From NCBI GenBank assembly GCA_035235625.1, contig CP141149.1:15441893-15505892 (forward strand): a stretch of DNA of 64,000 nucleotides, written 5' to 3'. The notes beneath the pieces were generated by a model. It saw nothing but the letters and a program-made list of their open reading frames with translations, was not told the origin of the DNA and ran no database searches. Source of the DNA: Saururus chinensis (Eukaryota; Streptophyta; Magnoliopsida; Piperales; Saururaceae). A program made the translations under genes and the position numbers. Below are positions 23,608 to 34,651 of the stretch, in pieces (the first letter of the stretch is position 1; each line of letters begins with the position of its first letter).

Positions 23608-23935
23608 GATATAATGCATGATGGAATATGTATGTTAGAGATACATCCATGCAGGTTTATTTGATGGAATGCATGATGGAATATGTATGTTAGAGATACA
23701 TCCATGCAGGTTTATTTGATGGAATGCATGTGGGAATATGTATGTTAGAGATATATCCATGCAGGTTGATTTTGATATGATGCGTGATGGAATATGTATG
23801 TTAGAGATACATTCATGCAGGCTGTTGTGATGTGATGCATGATGAAATATGTATGTTAGAGATACATTCATGCAGGATGTTGTGATGTGATGCATGATGG
23901 AATATGTATGTTAGAGATACATTTCATGCAGGATG
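23608..23935. repeat. LTR minisatellite, six units of about 47-58 bp
   Basis: The core GAATATGTATGTTAGAGATA then CATCCATGCAGG is repeated six times with spacers of variable length. The core itself is a small dyad (ATGTAT...ATACAT). The homologous position in the solo LTR at 26.6-29.8 kb holds one unit, and that in the 52.2-59.2 kb copy holds six. Confidence 0.85.
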
Positions 23936-24598
23936 TTATGATGAGAATGAAATTAATGTGGATTATGCACTATGATGCAGTTTTAGGTGATGTATTTGTG
24001 TGATCAAAAAATGATGCACTTTGCCAATATTTGATCTGAATGATTTTATCGCTATGCTATCGTATTTTTGATGTTGTTAGTGATATTAAAAACCATTGCT
24101 GAGTTTGTTAAACTCACCCCTCTTTTGTGTTTTGATTTGGAGCTGCATGGTGCGACACGTAGACGGGCATGATCTCCTCTTTGAGGAAAGGTCGGAGATG
24201 GCTTGGATGTGATCTTGGAGATCGTTGTGTGAATTATCTTCTTTTGTTTCATGCTTATTTTTAGAACCTTTGTGTAGGGTTCTTGTTTTGGACTTATGTC
24301 ATACTTTACAGTTGTGATGCTTATGACTTATTTTGAGCCGGTGTGGGCTTTACTTAAACTAAGCTTGTGGGTTTGAGATTGTTGTTTACTTTGTGATAAG
24401 CAACACTTTTCTTTCCTTCTTATTTACTCTTGTTCAAAGTAGAATGTGCGTACTCCGTAAATTCTGTTAATCGCCCGTGGTTAGGGTTAAGTCTTCCGCT
24501 AGATCATTTCTCAATTTCACTTCATCGCCTCCGCACGCTTGACCGACCCTTGGACCGGGTTCAGCTCGGGTCGGGTATCGCCGGGGCGTGACACTCAT

Positions 24599-26612
24599 AG
24601 ACCCTAGTGTTGAGATTCCAACTTCCATGATTATCGAAATTTTCTTTATTACGTTGTGTGAGACTAATCATCTTTTAATATTCTAGTTTATTTGAACTTG
24701 ACTCCCAGGCTAGGGAAGCGGTTCTACATAACTCCCATTCTAAGAAAGCCGGAAGATCTTGATCCTCTTTCATACCAAACCCTTTCTGTCTACATGGCTA
24801 ATGACTTACTTTTGGAGACAAGGCACTAAGAGTTCTTATGTCCTTGCATGCTATATACATTATCTTTGGGTACACATTCATCATAATCAAGAGTCTCGTA
24901 CACATGTATTAGGGTTTACTAAATTGATATTTCATCCATATTACATAAGTACTTTAAAACCATGTAATAACAATCATAATAATGATAACATATTTTAGTT
25001 ATAGTTATAATAAAATTCACAAATCATATGTTTCATCGATAGCCTTGTTGATGTGTCGATCACCTCACCGATGATTGTTGGTGGGTTTATCAAGAAGCCA
25101 AACCCTGCCGATAGTGGATATGAGGTTTCATCAATAACCTCATTGGCTAGTTAGTTTAATCACCTATAACCATATGTGAGTTAATTGACACGCTGAACTT
25201 TACCAACAGAGATGCGAGGTTCTATATGTGACATCACATACAGGTTGACAACCTTACTAATGACCATTGGTGAGTTTACCGATACATCAAACCATACTAA
25301 CAGTGGAATATCACTATTTTTCCATTCTCATTGATGCCTCATTGATGCGTCATCCACACTATCGGTGACCAAAATCAACATGCTTTCTACGTGTGAGTGC
25401 ATGAGCACTATTAATCTTGCTCATTCCGTGAGTGCAACCACATACTTGTTGGTAACTCCATTGACGATAAGAAACATAAGCAATTACTTCCATTAATTTC
25501 AGAAAACAATATACATATATAAACTCCTTGTAAATCTTTTCCTAAAGAAGAAATCATTAACCCAAACCATAGTTTCACTTGTAATATAGTAAAACCTTGA
25601 ACTTGCCATTTGAATATATAAAACTCAAAGATTCCACTTTAACCAACAATTCATCAAATGCAAATCATGAAGAACTTGTAGAAAATCTTAAAGTACATAA
25701 ATTTAGTAAAATTCCAAGTTTAGAAAGTGATCCAACCTCAAAATGGAAATTCCACTTAAACTCCTGACATTTTCTTCACTCTCATTCAACTACTGTCATC
25801 TTCTCTAGACAAAAGTGTAACATCCCATGATTTTTCTATAATTTTTTGTGAACTTTCAGTACTAGCTCGATGAGCTCAATTGTTTGGATCTCTTCTTATT
25901 CTTCTCTGAGCTTTGATTTTAGGTTTTTTGTTTAGAATTTTCGTTTTTGGCCAAAGACTGGAGATGGGTCAGTGTACTAGGGGCAAGTGTTGGCCTTGTT
26001 AGGGCAAAAAGTGGGATCTTGAATTTGTGCGAATTGTGGTTACCTTGCACTTTTTGATTTGGGTTTTGTTGCCAAAGCTGCTTTCATGATGGGTTTTAAT
26101 TGAATAGGAGGGGTGTGAAGAGCTATTCATAATGTAGATATTAAGTCATTAGTTACGCTCTATTGTTGTGAATCATATTCAAGTGTTTGGTAGGTGCAAA
26201 GCTCAGATGGGAGCCATAAGGAGATGTGAGCTTCCTTTAGTGGATCAAAATGTTCATTCCATCGTTAGGCATAGTCTCGATTTGGTTATTTTGGATGTAT
26301 TTTTTCTTATTTGATTATACAGTGGTGACTTGGAAGGTCATCCATCAATAACTTTTTTTAATTTGGACACCTTCAAAGTATTCTCCTAGGTTGATTTTCA
26401 AATCTAGCATATTTGTTGTTTTGTCATCTCTAATTTATATATCTTTGGGCCTGAAAGCCTATGATCTAGCCCGAGTTTGTCAAAATTTCAGGTTGGGCCA
26501 AAATTTTTTCCTTAGCTTCGGACCTGTGCCAGGACTTGAAATTTTTTTTGGGCCAAGCTTAGGCCTACCCGGGGCTCGCCAGGGCCTGGCCTGCTTGCCG
26601 GCCTACTCATAT
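24599..26612. other. Dispersed-repeat remnants, no gene
   Basis: The left part continues the repeat interrupted at 17549; a segment near 24693-24850 (GACTCCCAGGCTAGGGAAGC, GGTTCTACATAA, CTTTTGGAGACAA) resembles 43740-43880. Around 25030-25380 CGATG/CATTGGTG motifs recur. At 25816 TGTAACATCCCATGATTTTT looks like a gypsy LTR start, with no partner seen. Near 26450-26600 there is Gly/Pro-codon-like GGGCC sequence of the type found at hAT ends. Confidence 0.35.
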
Positions 26613-29600
26613 TGTAAGGACCCTCATCTTTAAACCAGTTTTGTTTTCCTTTAATTATGGGTTATTGTGAGATTAACGTATTTTCAGATCTTATTCGGTG
26701 GTTTTGTAAATAAACAGTGTTTGTGATGGTTTTAACCAAAATTAATTTTAATATTAGTGGTTTTAAGTAATTTTAAAACAAATGTGAATTTTTGGGATTT
26801 TTCAGAATTTTTACTATTTTTTTAAAAATTAGGGTTTTGGCGGTACCCTGTGGGCCCCATAGTCGAAATTTTGGTTTTTGGGTCAAATGAACCTAGACAT
26901 TTACCTAAGGTTATACAAAAATTTTCAGAATTTTCCTAGGCTTAATTAGTGCTTAAAGTTGTAAAATATCCATTTTTAGCCTACTTTTCCTATTTACACC
27001 TCATAACTTACTCATGCTTACCCCAACCCTTACTATAAAAGGGAAAACCAGAGCCATTTCCATTTTTGGGAATAGGTTAAGGAAGGAGGTCTGGCCTAAT
27101 CCCCATTTAGGCCCGAATTAGAAGCGGTTTAAGGTAAGCTTACTCTAATTAAGCATTAAACCCTACTTTCTTCCTAATCTCTTCCAAATCTACCATTTCC
27201 CCTTGTTTTAATTCGTTTTTGGGCATCAAAAGCTACTGATTTGTGCTTTACTATGAACCCTAACATTCAAAATTCGATTTTTACTACCAACAAGCCTTAT
27301 ATCTAAGATTTAATTAGGGATTTCTTGGGTAAATTAATTTCTATTGGAGTTTAATTCAAACTCATTGTGTTTTCAAGGATTTCAAGAAGGGTGACTCTCC
27401 AATCCGAGCTTAATCAAGTGCTGAGGTAATGGGTCTTCGAAATCTCAGTTTATCCATGGTAAAATTCTTGATTTTTGGCTTATTTCGAATGGAGTTGTTT
27501 AATTTGGTGTGTTAATGGTAAGATTAGAAAATGGAATTATTTAATCCCGATTTCTTAGGGCTTTGCATTATTATGATATGGTTTGATATTCTGAAAGTCA
27601 AGAAGGACTTTTGATGATGATTAGGGTGTTAGATGTGGATTTGAAGTGTTATCAATGATGTTTCGGTTTGGATTTGCGAAAGGAAGAAGATGGACTGTTC
27701 TGCCATGTTGGCGTTCGAACGGCCCTTGTGGGCGTTCAAATGGCAACACAGTCGGAAAGAAAGTTTTCCAGTTCAGCCGATTGAACGGCCTACTAGGCGT
27801 TCGAACGGCCAAACTGTGAATTTCAAATTTTTATGTTTAGCCGATCGAACGGCCCGAAGGGCGTTTGAACGGCTACACAGTAAAATTGTATGTTGTGCAT
27901 ATGATGTCTATTTCTATGATTCCACTTTAACTTGCCAATTTTATATGAATGTGGAGTGTTTTGAGCTATATTATGCTACTGAAAATGCATGCTATTAAGG
28001 TTATGAAGTTGAGATATATGCTTAGAGAATTGTGGAATGATTTATATTTTTGTAGCATGATGTTGGAATTGTTATCTTGAAATTGTGAATGGTTGATTTC
28101 CTTTAGTTAAGCATATTTTCAGTAGGACTACAACCTATTATTGGACTGATTTGTCATGGTTGAGTGTGGTTAGTTGATGTGTGGATATTGGTGAATGCCA
28201 TGACTCAAGGATGAAATAAATGTTCTTATATGTGTTTAGCCTTTGTGGTTGAGTTTTGAATTGAGATATGATTTCAACAATTCTTCTTCTATGATTTCCG
28301 CTGGAATTCATGTTTAGATGGAAATTCACATGTGTAGTGTGGTAGTGAGTTTAATTTCAAGCATGTTGACATGCATTATATGAAATGCTTCTATTAGTTA
28401 CACACACACATGTGGGGGTTAAATGATGATATTGAAGCTTGATATTGTGATTATGAATGTTGCATTAGGGGCTAATGAGAGCACTTATCATGGATTAGGA
28501 TTCATGTATGCCTTGCCCACGTATGTACCATGCTGCATGCATTATGAAAATGGATTTCCAATTGAAGCTTCATCGAGGTTAATCGAATTTGACCGATTGG
28601 ATACAATGTGGTGAAATTGTGTGCCAGATTGATCGGTCGTGGATTAATTGAAAGTTGATTGGTCCGAAAGGACATGTTTTGATTTGAAGTTCCTGTGTGG
28701 AACAAGTACACTCCCCGGGTTGATTCTAGTTAAATGGAATGATGTGGGGACGAGTTGTGTACTTGTCTTGCGGATTGTGAGAATGTTATTATGAGTGTCA
28801 TCTGGACCCTGAGAATCCAGTGTGGTATGCCGTGTGCACCCCGCTACCACATGTTCTAGGGTTCTCTGTGTGAGAACTCGGGCTCTTCCCTCAGTAGGAG
28901 ATATCCCTGGGCGAACACCCCTGCTCTAGATTCTCTGTGTGAGAATGGGACATCCTTGGGCAGGATCGTCCAGGGCGAGCAGCATTAGGGATTGACAACC
29001 CCGATCTTTCTTTAATTCTTGTGTAAAATTTTGGATCATGACATGCCTTCGTGGCCTTGTCTATGCTCTCGTCTGTGTGACATTAATGTGTGATTACTCC
29101 TTGATGGAGGTTGTAATGATATGATGTATGATGGAATATGTATGTTAGAGATACATTCATGTAGGTTGTTATGATGAGAATAAAATTTGTAAGGATTATG
29201 CACTATGATGCAGTTCTAAGTAATATGTATGTGTGATCAGAAATTAATGCACTTTGCCAATCTTTGATTTGAATGATTATATCGCTATGTTATCGTATTT
29301 TCGATGTTGATAGTGATATTAAAAACCATTGCTGAGTTTGTTAAACTCACCCCTCTTTCTTGTGTTTTGATTTGGTGCTGCATGGTGCGATACGCAGACG
29401 GACAGGATCTCCTCTTTGAGGAAAGGTCGGAGATGGCTTGGATGTGATCTTGGAGATCGTTGTGTGACTTATCTTCTTTGTTTCGTGCTTATGTTTAGAA
29501 CCTTTGTGTAGGGTTCTTTGTTGTTTTGGATTTATGTCACATTTTACAGTTGTGATGCTTTTGACTTATTTTGAGCCAATGTGGGGTTTAGTTAACTAAG

Positions 29601-29831
29601 CTTGTGGGTTTGAGAATTGTTGTTTACTTTGTGATAAGCAACACTCTTTCTTTCTTTTTTATTTACTCTTGCTGAAAGGATTGTGCGTACTACGTAATTT
29701 CTGTTAATCGCCCGTGGTTAGGGTTAAGTCTTCCGCTAGATCGTTTCTCAATTTTCCCTTCGTCGCCCCCGTGTGCTTGACCGGCCCTTGGACCGGGTTC
29801 GGCTCAGGTCGGGCATCGCCGGGGCGTGACA
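26613..29831 (+). repeat. Solo LTR of the Tekay-like family (3.2 kb)
   Basis: It runs from TGTAAGGACCCTCATC to GGGGCGTGACA with no internal region attached, and has the TATA box at 27034, the hairpin cluster at about 27710-27880 and a single minisatellite unit near 29130-29165. The flanks CATAT (left) and GTCTG (right) do not match, unlike the other two copies, so it may have formed by recombination between separate insertions or one flank has changed. Confidence 0.88.
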
Positions 29832-31053
29832 GTCTGGTTTGTCCTACATCCAACAAGTCGAGGCTGCTCCTTTACTCTACCCTCGGGTTCCGTTAACTAC
29901 ACTTCCATCATGTTGGTGCTGGCTTCTGTACATCTGCTCTTGAGTAGTGACCCACTATCTCCATCAATCGGCATGTCTCCTCCACAAATCCGGATCAAGT
30001 GTTCACAGTGGAGCTTGGGTGGGCCCGATGTCTGGAGTTTTGAGGCCACCTCGAGGAGGAGGTGATGCGCAAGCGAAGCATGGTGGAATGTTGTGAACAT
30101 TTTCGGGGATGCTAGTGGCTACCATTGGGGCTAAGTAGTAGGGTAATTGGGGTTTTAATGTAACAAGGGCATTTAGGTAATTAGATTAATTAGGTAATTA
30201 GTATTTTCTTTTAATTATGCTAATCGGCCTTACGTGCTTATTAGTGAGCCCACTTAGCTAGTCTATTTAAGTGTAAGGGCTATGCCCTGATTTAGTGAGT
30301 GAATGATTAATTGTCTAATCTTTTTCCCTTTCTTATGTGCTTCTCCCCTTTCTGTCCGATGACCATGCCATCCACTCTCCCCTTTCCCAGTCTCCCTGCA
30401 CCACTCAATGCTTGTGCACAATCATCCACATCAGATTATTAATTTGATTTAAATTATTTATCAGATTCTGTGAATGATGATTTATCTGATTTCAAATTAT
30501 TTATTGGATTTTGCTTACGAACAATTTATTTGATTTTATTAGATTATGTGAAAGGCTGGTTTATTCGTCTTTTTATAAAAGAAAAATGTTCAAATTCTAT
30601 TTAATTCAGCAAGGATATGTTGAGTCAATTTAAATCGACTTTCAAGTATAAATTATTAGAATAATATTTTTATATGTCTTGGATTATGACTTACGTTATA
30701 GTAAGTTAATAGAATTTTAACTCTACCTACTGAGTATAAATATACTTACCTACCCCTAGATGGTGCAAGTTTGAACGAAGGAGATGATTTTAATGAAGAT
30801 AGCCAGTAGAACTTTGAAAGACCAACGCTTTGGATTTATTTTGTCAAAATCTTTTGTTATGTGTTAATTATGTACTTTGCACTGCTTTGATGTGGTTGAA
30901 GCACATTGAGCCTTGTTTTTTATATTTTGTACCTTTTGTAATTATAGTTGACAATCGACAGTCGCATGTCTAAAATTTGTTTCATTTTTATTTTATCTAT
31001 GTAGTTTGTTAAGATAGTTTATTGTAAATACTTAGGGGGAAATTGTCACTCAT
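29832..31053. other. Non-coding region, LTR-like in part
   Basis: No gene is supported. Around 30100-30340 the sequence reads like a worn LTR (TGTTGTGAACATTTTC, then a TATTTAAGTGTAAGGG promoter-like stretch), with no paired copy. The remainder is AT-rich. Confidence 0.3.
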
Positions 31054-33800
31054 AATGTTACCTTATATTCCCTTTATTGTAGCAAATCTGATTGTCGAGT
31101 GTTGGCTATTGGTTGTTGAGTGTCGACTATCAACTATCGGTACAAAGTTTGGGTTGGAATTAGAGAAGGTTCATAACCAAGTACAAATAAAACCTACTCT
31201 TGCTTTTGAGTAGTTTAACATGTTTATGGGTTTATTTTTAAGAGTCTCTTCTTGATAAAGACAAATTAGTCTACTAATTTATCGTCACGGCCCAACACAT
31301 TATTTTAATACCTATCAGTAATGAGTTTACTTTATTTGTTTCCATATATCTCCTCTGGGGGTGGTGCTACTGTCGCATTTTTGGTTGAGGCCCAACTAAA
31401 AACAAGTGAAGGGAAAACTTCCAAAACAGCTAGTGGAGGATGAGAATGAAAGGAATGAAACAGGAAAAGAAAGGAGGAGGAAGAAGAGATGCAGCTGAGC
31501 CATCAACCACCATGACCATATCCTCTTCTTCCTCCTCCTCATTCTTAGTTTCCCATTGTATAGAGCCCTTCTCCCCCTTGTTCACCCCAGTATGCTTGTT
31601 CCTCATTCATCCTTCCCTCCTCTTCTGTCTTTATGTTTATCTTCATTTCTAAGGTGTCTTTTTTTTTATGTGTGTTTCTCTTTGCTGTGTGGAAAGATTT
31701 CTAAGAAGGAAGAGATGGGCATGACGGAAGTCGAGCAGGTGAGGAGCATTGCTATTAGGGCCAAGATGCTGGACAACACATACAAGCACTGGCCCACTCC
31801 ACTCCACAGCCCTGCTAGATAGGCACCCAGTGAGGAACCCGAAGATGGAGACAAGGGAGGGCCGGTCACCAAATATAAATGCCGAACCATCTCCTAGGAA
31901 AGATCCCCAATTTCCCTCTTGATGCTAGATGGAAGTGCGCCTCCTCCGCCACCTTCACCCTCAGCCCCATCCCCAATGGGATGTTAAAGAACATTTTCTC
32001 TTCCCTCACTTGGAAGAGCCCCCATCTGGATGATTCCTCCTCCTTTTCCTCCTCCTCTGCCTCACCAGTTGTAGGTAGGGAGGAGTAGTGGAAGCTAGCC
32101 CTGGTAGAGCTCTCCTTCGTAGTTGGTATAGTTGGAGCGGAGACCACCTGGTGGCTCCCACCATTCTAGGCAACAGTAAAATTATACTATTGTGTACATT
32201 ATAATTTTATTGTTGGTTAGCTTATTGATTACTATTAGCTTTGTAAGGGAATTTGTCGTAGGCGAACAATAGTAAAATTATATGATTATATATAGAATAA
32301 TTTTACTATAGAGGCAACAAAAAGGTGGTGGAGGGGGAGCAGGAAAGCAAGGATTTGTGTTAGGACCCCATGGTCTAGTCTATTCCTATCATAACGTATT
32401 GGTAAATATTGATGACCACCGAGTCTTAGAGAGAATTTTCTCTATTTTTAAAGATTTAGGCTTGTAGATTAAAAAAATTAAAATTTTAATCACTCATCTA
32501 GCTAGTTTATAACCGGTCTTGTTAGATTCCTGTAGGGAGGAAGAGGAGGCGATAGAGGAGGAAAATAGGAGGGGGATAGAGATGAGGAGGGGAGAGAGAG
32601 AAAGAGGAGAGGAGGAAAAGGGAGAGGAGGAGGAGGAGGAGGAGGAGGAGAGAAGGAAAAAAAGAGGAGGTGACAGAAGATGTGAGGAAGAGAAGGTGAC
32701 GATGTTGGAGAAGGAGAAGATGAAATGAGATGAAACTAAGGTAGTGGTGAAGACAATGAAGTTGGTGGTGGAGGCAACGTAACAGGTGATGTTACTTTAT
32801 ATTCCCTTTATTGTATCAAATATGATTGTTGATTGTCAGCTATTAGTTGTTGACTGTCAACTATCGATACAAGGTTTGGGTTAGCATGTTGACAATTGAA
32901 TGTCAATATGAGGTTTGGGTTAGAACATTTTCTCCTCCTTTAGATGGAAGAGCCCCCACTTGGGCAATTCCTCCTCCTCTGCCTCACCAGTTGTAGGTAA
33001 GGAGGAGTCGTGGAGGCTAGCCCTAGTAGAGCTCTCCTTCGTAGTTGGTGTAGTTGGAGCGGAGACCACCCGGTGGCTCCCACCATTCTAGAGAACAGTA
33101 AAATCATACTATTGTGTACAATATAATTTTATTATTTGCTGGCTTATTGATTACTATTAGCTTCGTAAGGGAATTTGTCGTTGGCGAACAATAGTAAAAT
33201 TATATGATTATATATGGAATAATTTTACTATAGAGGCCATGCAAAAGTGGTGGTGGGGGGAGCAGGAAAGCAAGGATTTGTGTTAGGACCCCATGGTCTA
33301 GTCTATTATCGTTACTTACTGGTGTTGATGACCACAGAGTCTTCGAGAGAATTTTCTCTAATTTTAAAGATTTAGGCTTATAGATAAAAAAATTAAAATT
33401 TTAATAACTCATCAGCTAGTTTATAACCGGTCTTGTTAGGTTTCGGTAGGGACGAAGAGGAGGTGATTAAGGAGAAAAATAGGAGGGGGATAGAGAAAGA
33501 GGAGAGAGAGAAAGAGGAGAGGAGGAGGAGGAGGAGAGAAGGAAAAAAAAAGGAGGTGATAGAAGAGGTAAGGAAGAGAGTGACAATGTCGGAGAAGGAG
33601 AAGATGAAATCAGATGAAATGGAGGCGGTGGTGAAGACAAAGAAGGTGGTGGTAGAAACGGCATAACCATTGATGTTACCTTATATTCCCTTTATTGTAT
33701 CAAATCTGATTGTTGATTATCAGCTATCGATGGTCGATTGTCAACTATCGATACGAGATTTAGGCTAGCATGTCGACACTTGAGTGTAAGTATGAGATTT
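31054..33800. repeat. Local duplication, about 0.9-kb unit
   Basis: A module Q (about 31990-32784 and 32925-33674) and a module P (about 31054-31180, 32785-32924 and 33675-33800) are arranged P-unique-Q-P-Q-P. Q contains a CT-rich stretch, two AT hairpins built on AGTAAAATTAT, and a purine-rich tract (32530-32720 and 33440-33620). P contains ATATTCCCTTTATTGTA and GTCAACTATCGATAC. The open frames (for example 31866-32147 on - and 33433-33666 on +) reflect composition and match nothing known. Confidence 0.7.
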
Positions 33801-34651
33801 GGGTTAGTATTAGAGAAAGGTTAGAATAATATACAAATAAAACCTACTCTTCTTTTTGAGTAGTCTAACATATATATGAATTTATTTTTAAAAATTTAGG
33901 TAGATAAAAAAAAAATTTAATCACTCCACTAGTTAGTTTGACGTCAAAGACAATAAAATTGGTAATGGAGCCACGGTAAGAGGTGATAGAGTAAAAGCTG
34001 GTGATAATGAGAAACGCTTGTTTAGTGAAGTTAAAATAAATAGAATAAAAAACTGACATTTTAGGTGTTTTAAATATTATTTTAAAAGTTAAAAATAATT
34101 TTTTTATTAAATATATTACAGGATTATTTTAATTAAATCTTCTTGATAACATGTACTTAGATTGTCAAATAGACATACGTAGACATTGATTACCTAGATG
34201 AACTAGATTCTTTTACGTGATCTGATGGTCTCTTGGGGATCTCACAGGACATTGGACATTGATTACTTACATGGACTAGATTCTTTTAGATGATCTCTTG
34301 GAGATCTCACCGAGTTCTCTCATACATAGATATGGCCAACAAAACCGATATCGGAGAGGCGCACAATGAGACTTTCTACAATGTATACTACCGAAAAAAG
34401 TTATCTCCAGAAAGCAGATCCAGTGTTCGACAAAAAAACATAGCTGCAGAAAGCTGAGCCAGTATCCAACAAAAAAAAAATAGCTGCAGAAAGGGGAATC
34501 TATCTCATTTACATATGGAGGGAGGGTTCAGAAAATCTAACTCTAGATAGACCGAATATTTTGGGTTGATCCCTGCTCCTGGGCTGCTGCCATCATCAAC
34601 CGAATTTGCCTTCTCTTACCTTCACTTTCGCAGCTCTCCCTGTGGAAAGCT
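33801..34651. other. Upstream region of the B3 gene
   Basis: The first part is AT-rich with no gene. A segment of about 70 bases containing ACTAGATTCTTTTA then GATCTCTTGG-like sequence is duplicated at about 34168-34310, and GCTGCAGAAAG recurs near 34440-34495. The last 100 bases probably include the 5' leader of the B3 gene. Confidence 0.4.

Larger units (their letters stand above)
17550..24593 (+). mobile_element. Ty3-gypsy chromovirus, Tekay/Del-like, broken
   Basis: The element begins TGTAAGGACCCTCATC and ends GGGGCGTGACA, and is flanked by an exact 5-bp target duplication CTCAT (17545-17549 and 24594-24598). Parts seen in order: part of the 5' LTR, reverse transcriptase, RNase H, integrase with zinc-binding head, chromodomain, polypurine tract and a full-length 3' LTR. 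This order with a C-terminal chromodomain places it among plant chromoviruses, most like the Tekay/Del lineage. It is incomplete and carries several breaks, so it is a fossil. Over the first roughly 280 bases the two LTRs look about 93% alike by eye, suggesting an insertion of the order of a few million years under commonly used rates. Confidence 0.9.
21474..24593 (+). repeat. 3' LTR of the Tekay-like element (3.1 kb)
   Basis: It runs from TGTAAGG to GTGACA. It contains a TATAAAA box at 21894-21900, a cluster of GTTCGAACGG hairpins at about 22200-22375, and a six-copy minisatellite at about 23608-23935. The AT-rich left part and GC-rich right end (GACCGGGTTCAGCTCGGGTC) are shared with the solo copies at 26.6 and 52.2 kb. 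Confidence 0.92.

Noticed and set aside
23608-23935. CRISPR-like look of regularly spaced repeats
   Set aside because: Units are direct tandem copies with related spacers inside a plant LTR; there are no cas genes and the host is eukaryotic.
31440-32147. Short open frames on both strands with Ser- or Glu-rich stretches
   Set aside because: They fall in CT/GA-rich duplicated DNA and match no family; possibly a decayed gene fragment but not supportable.
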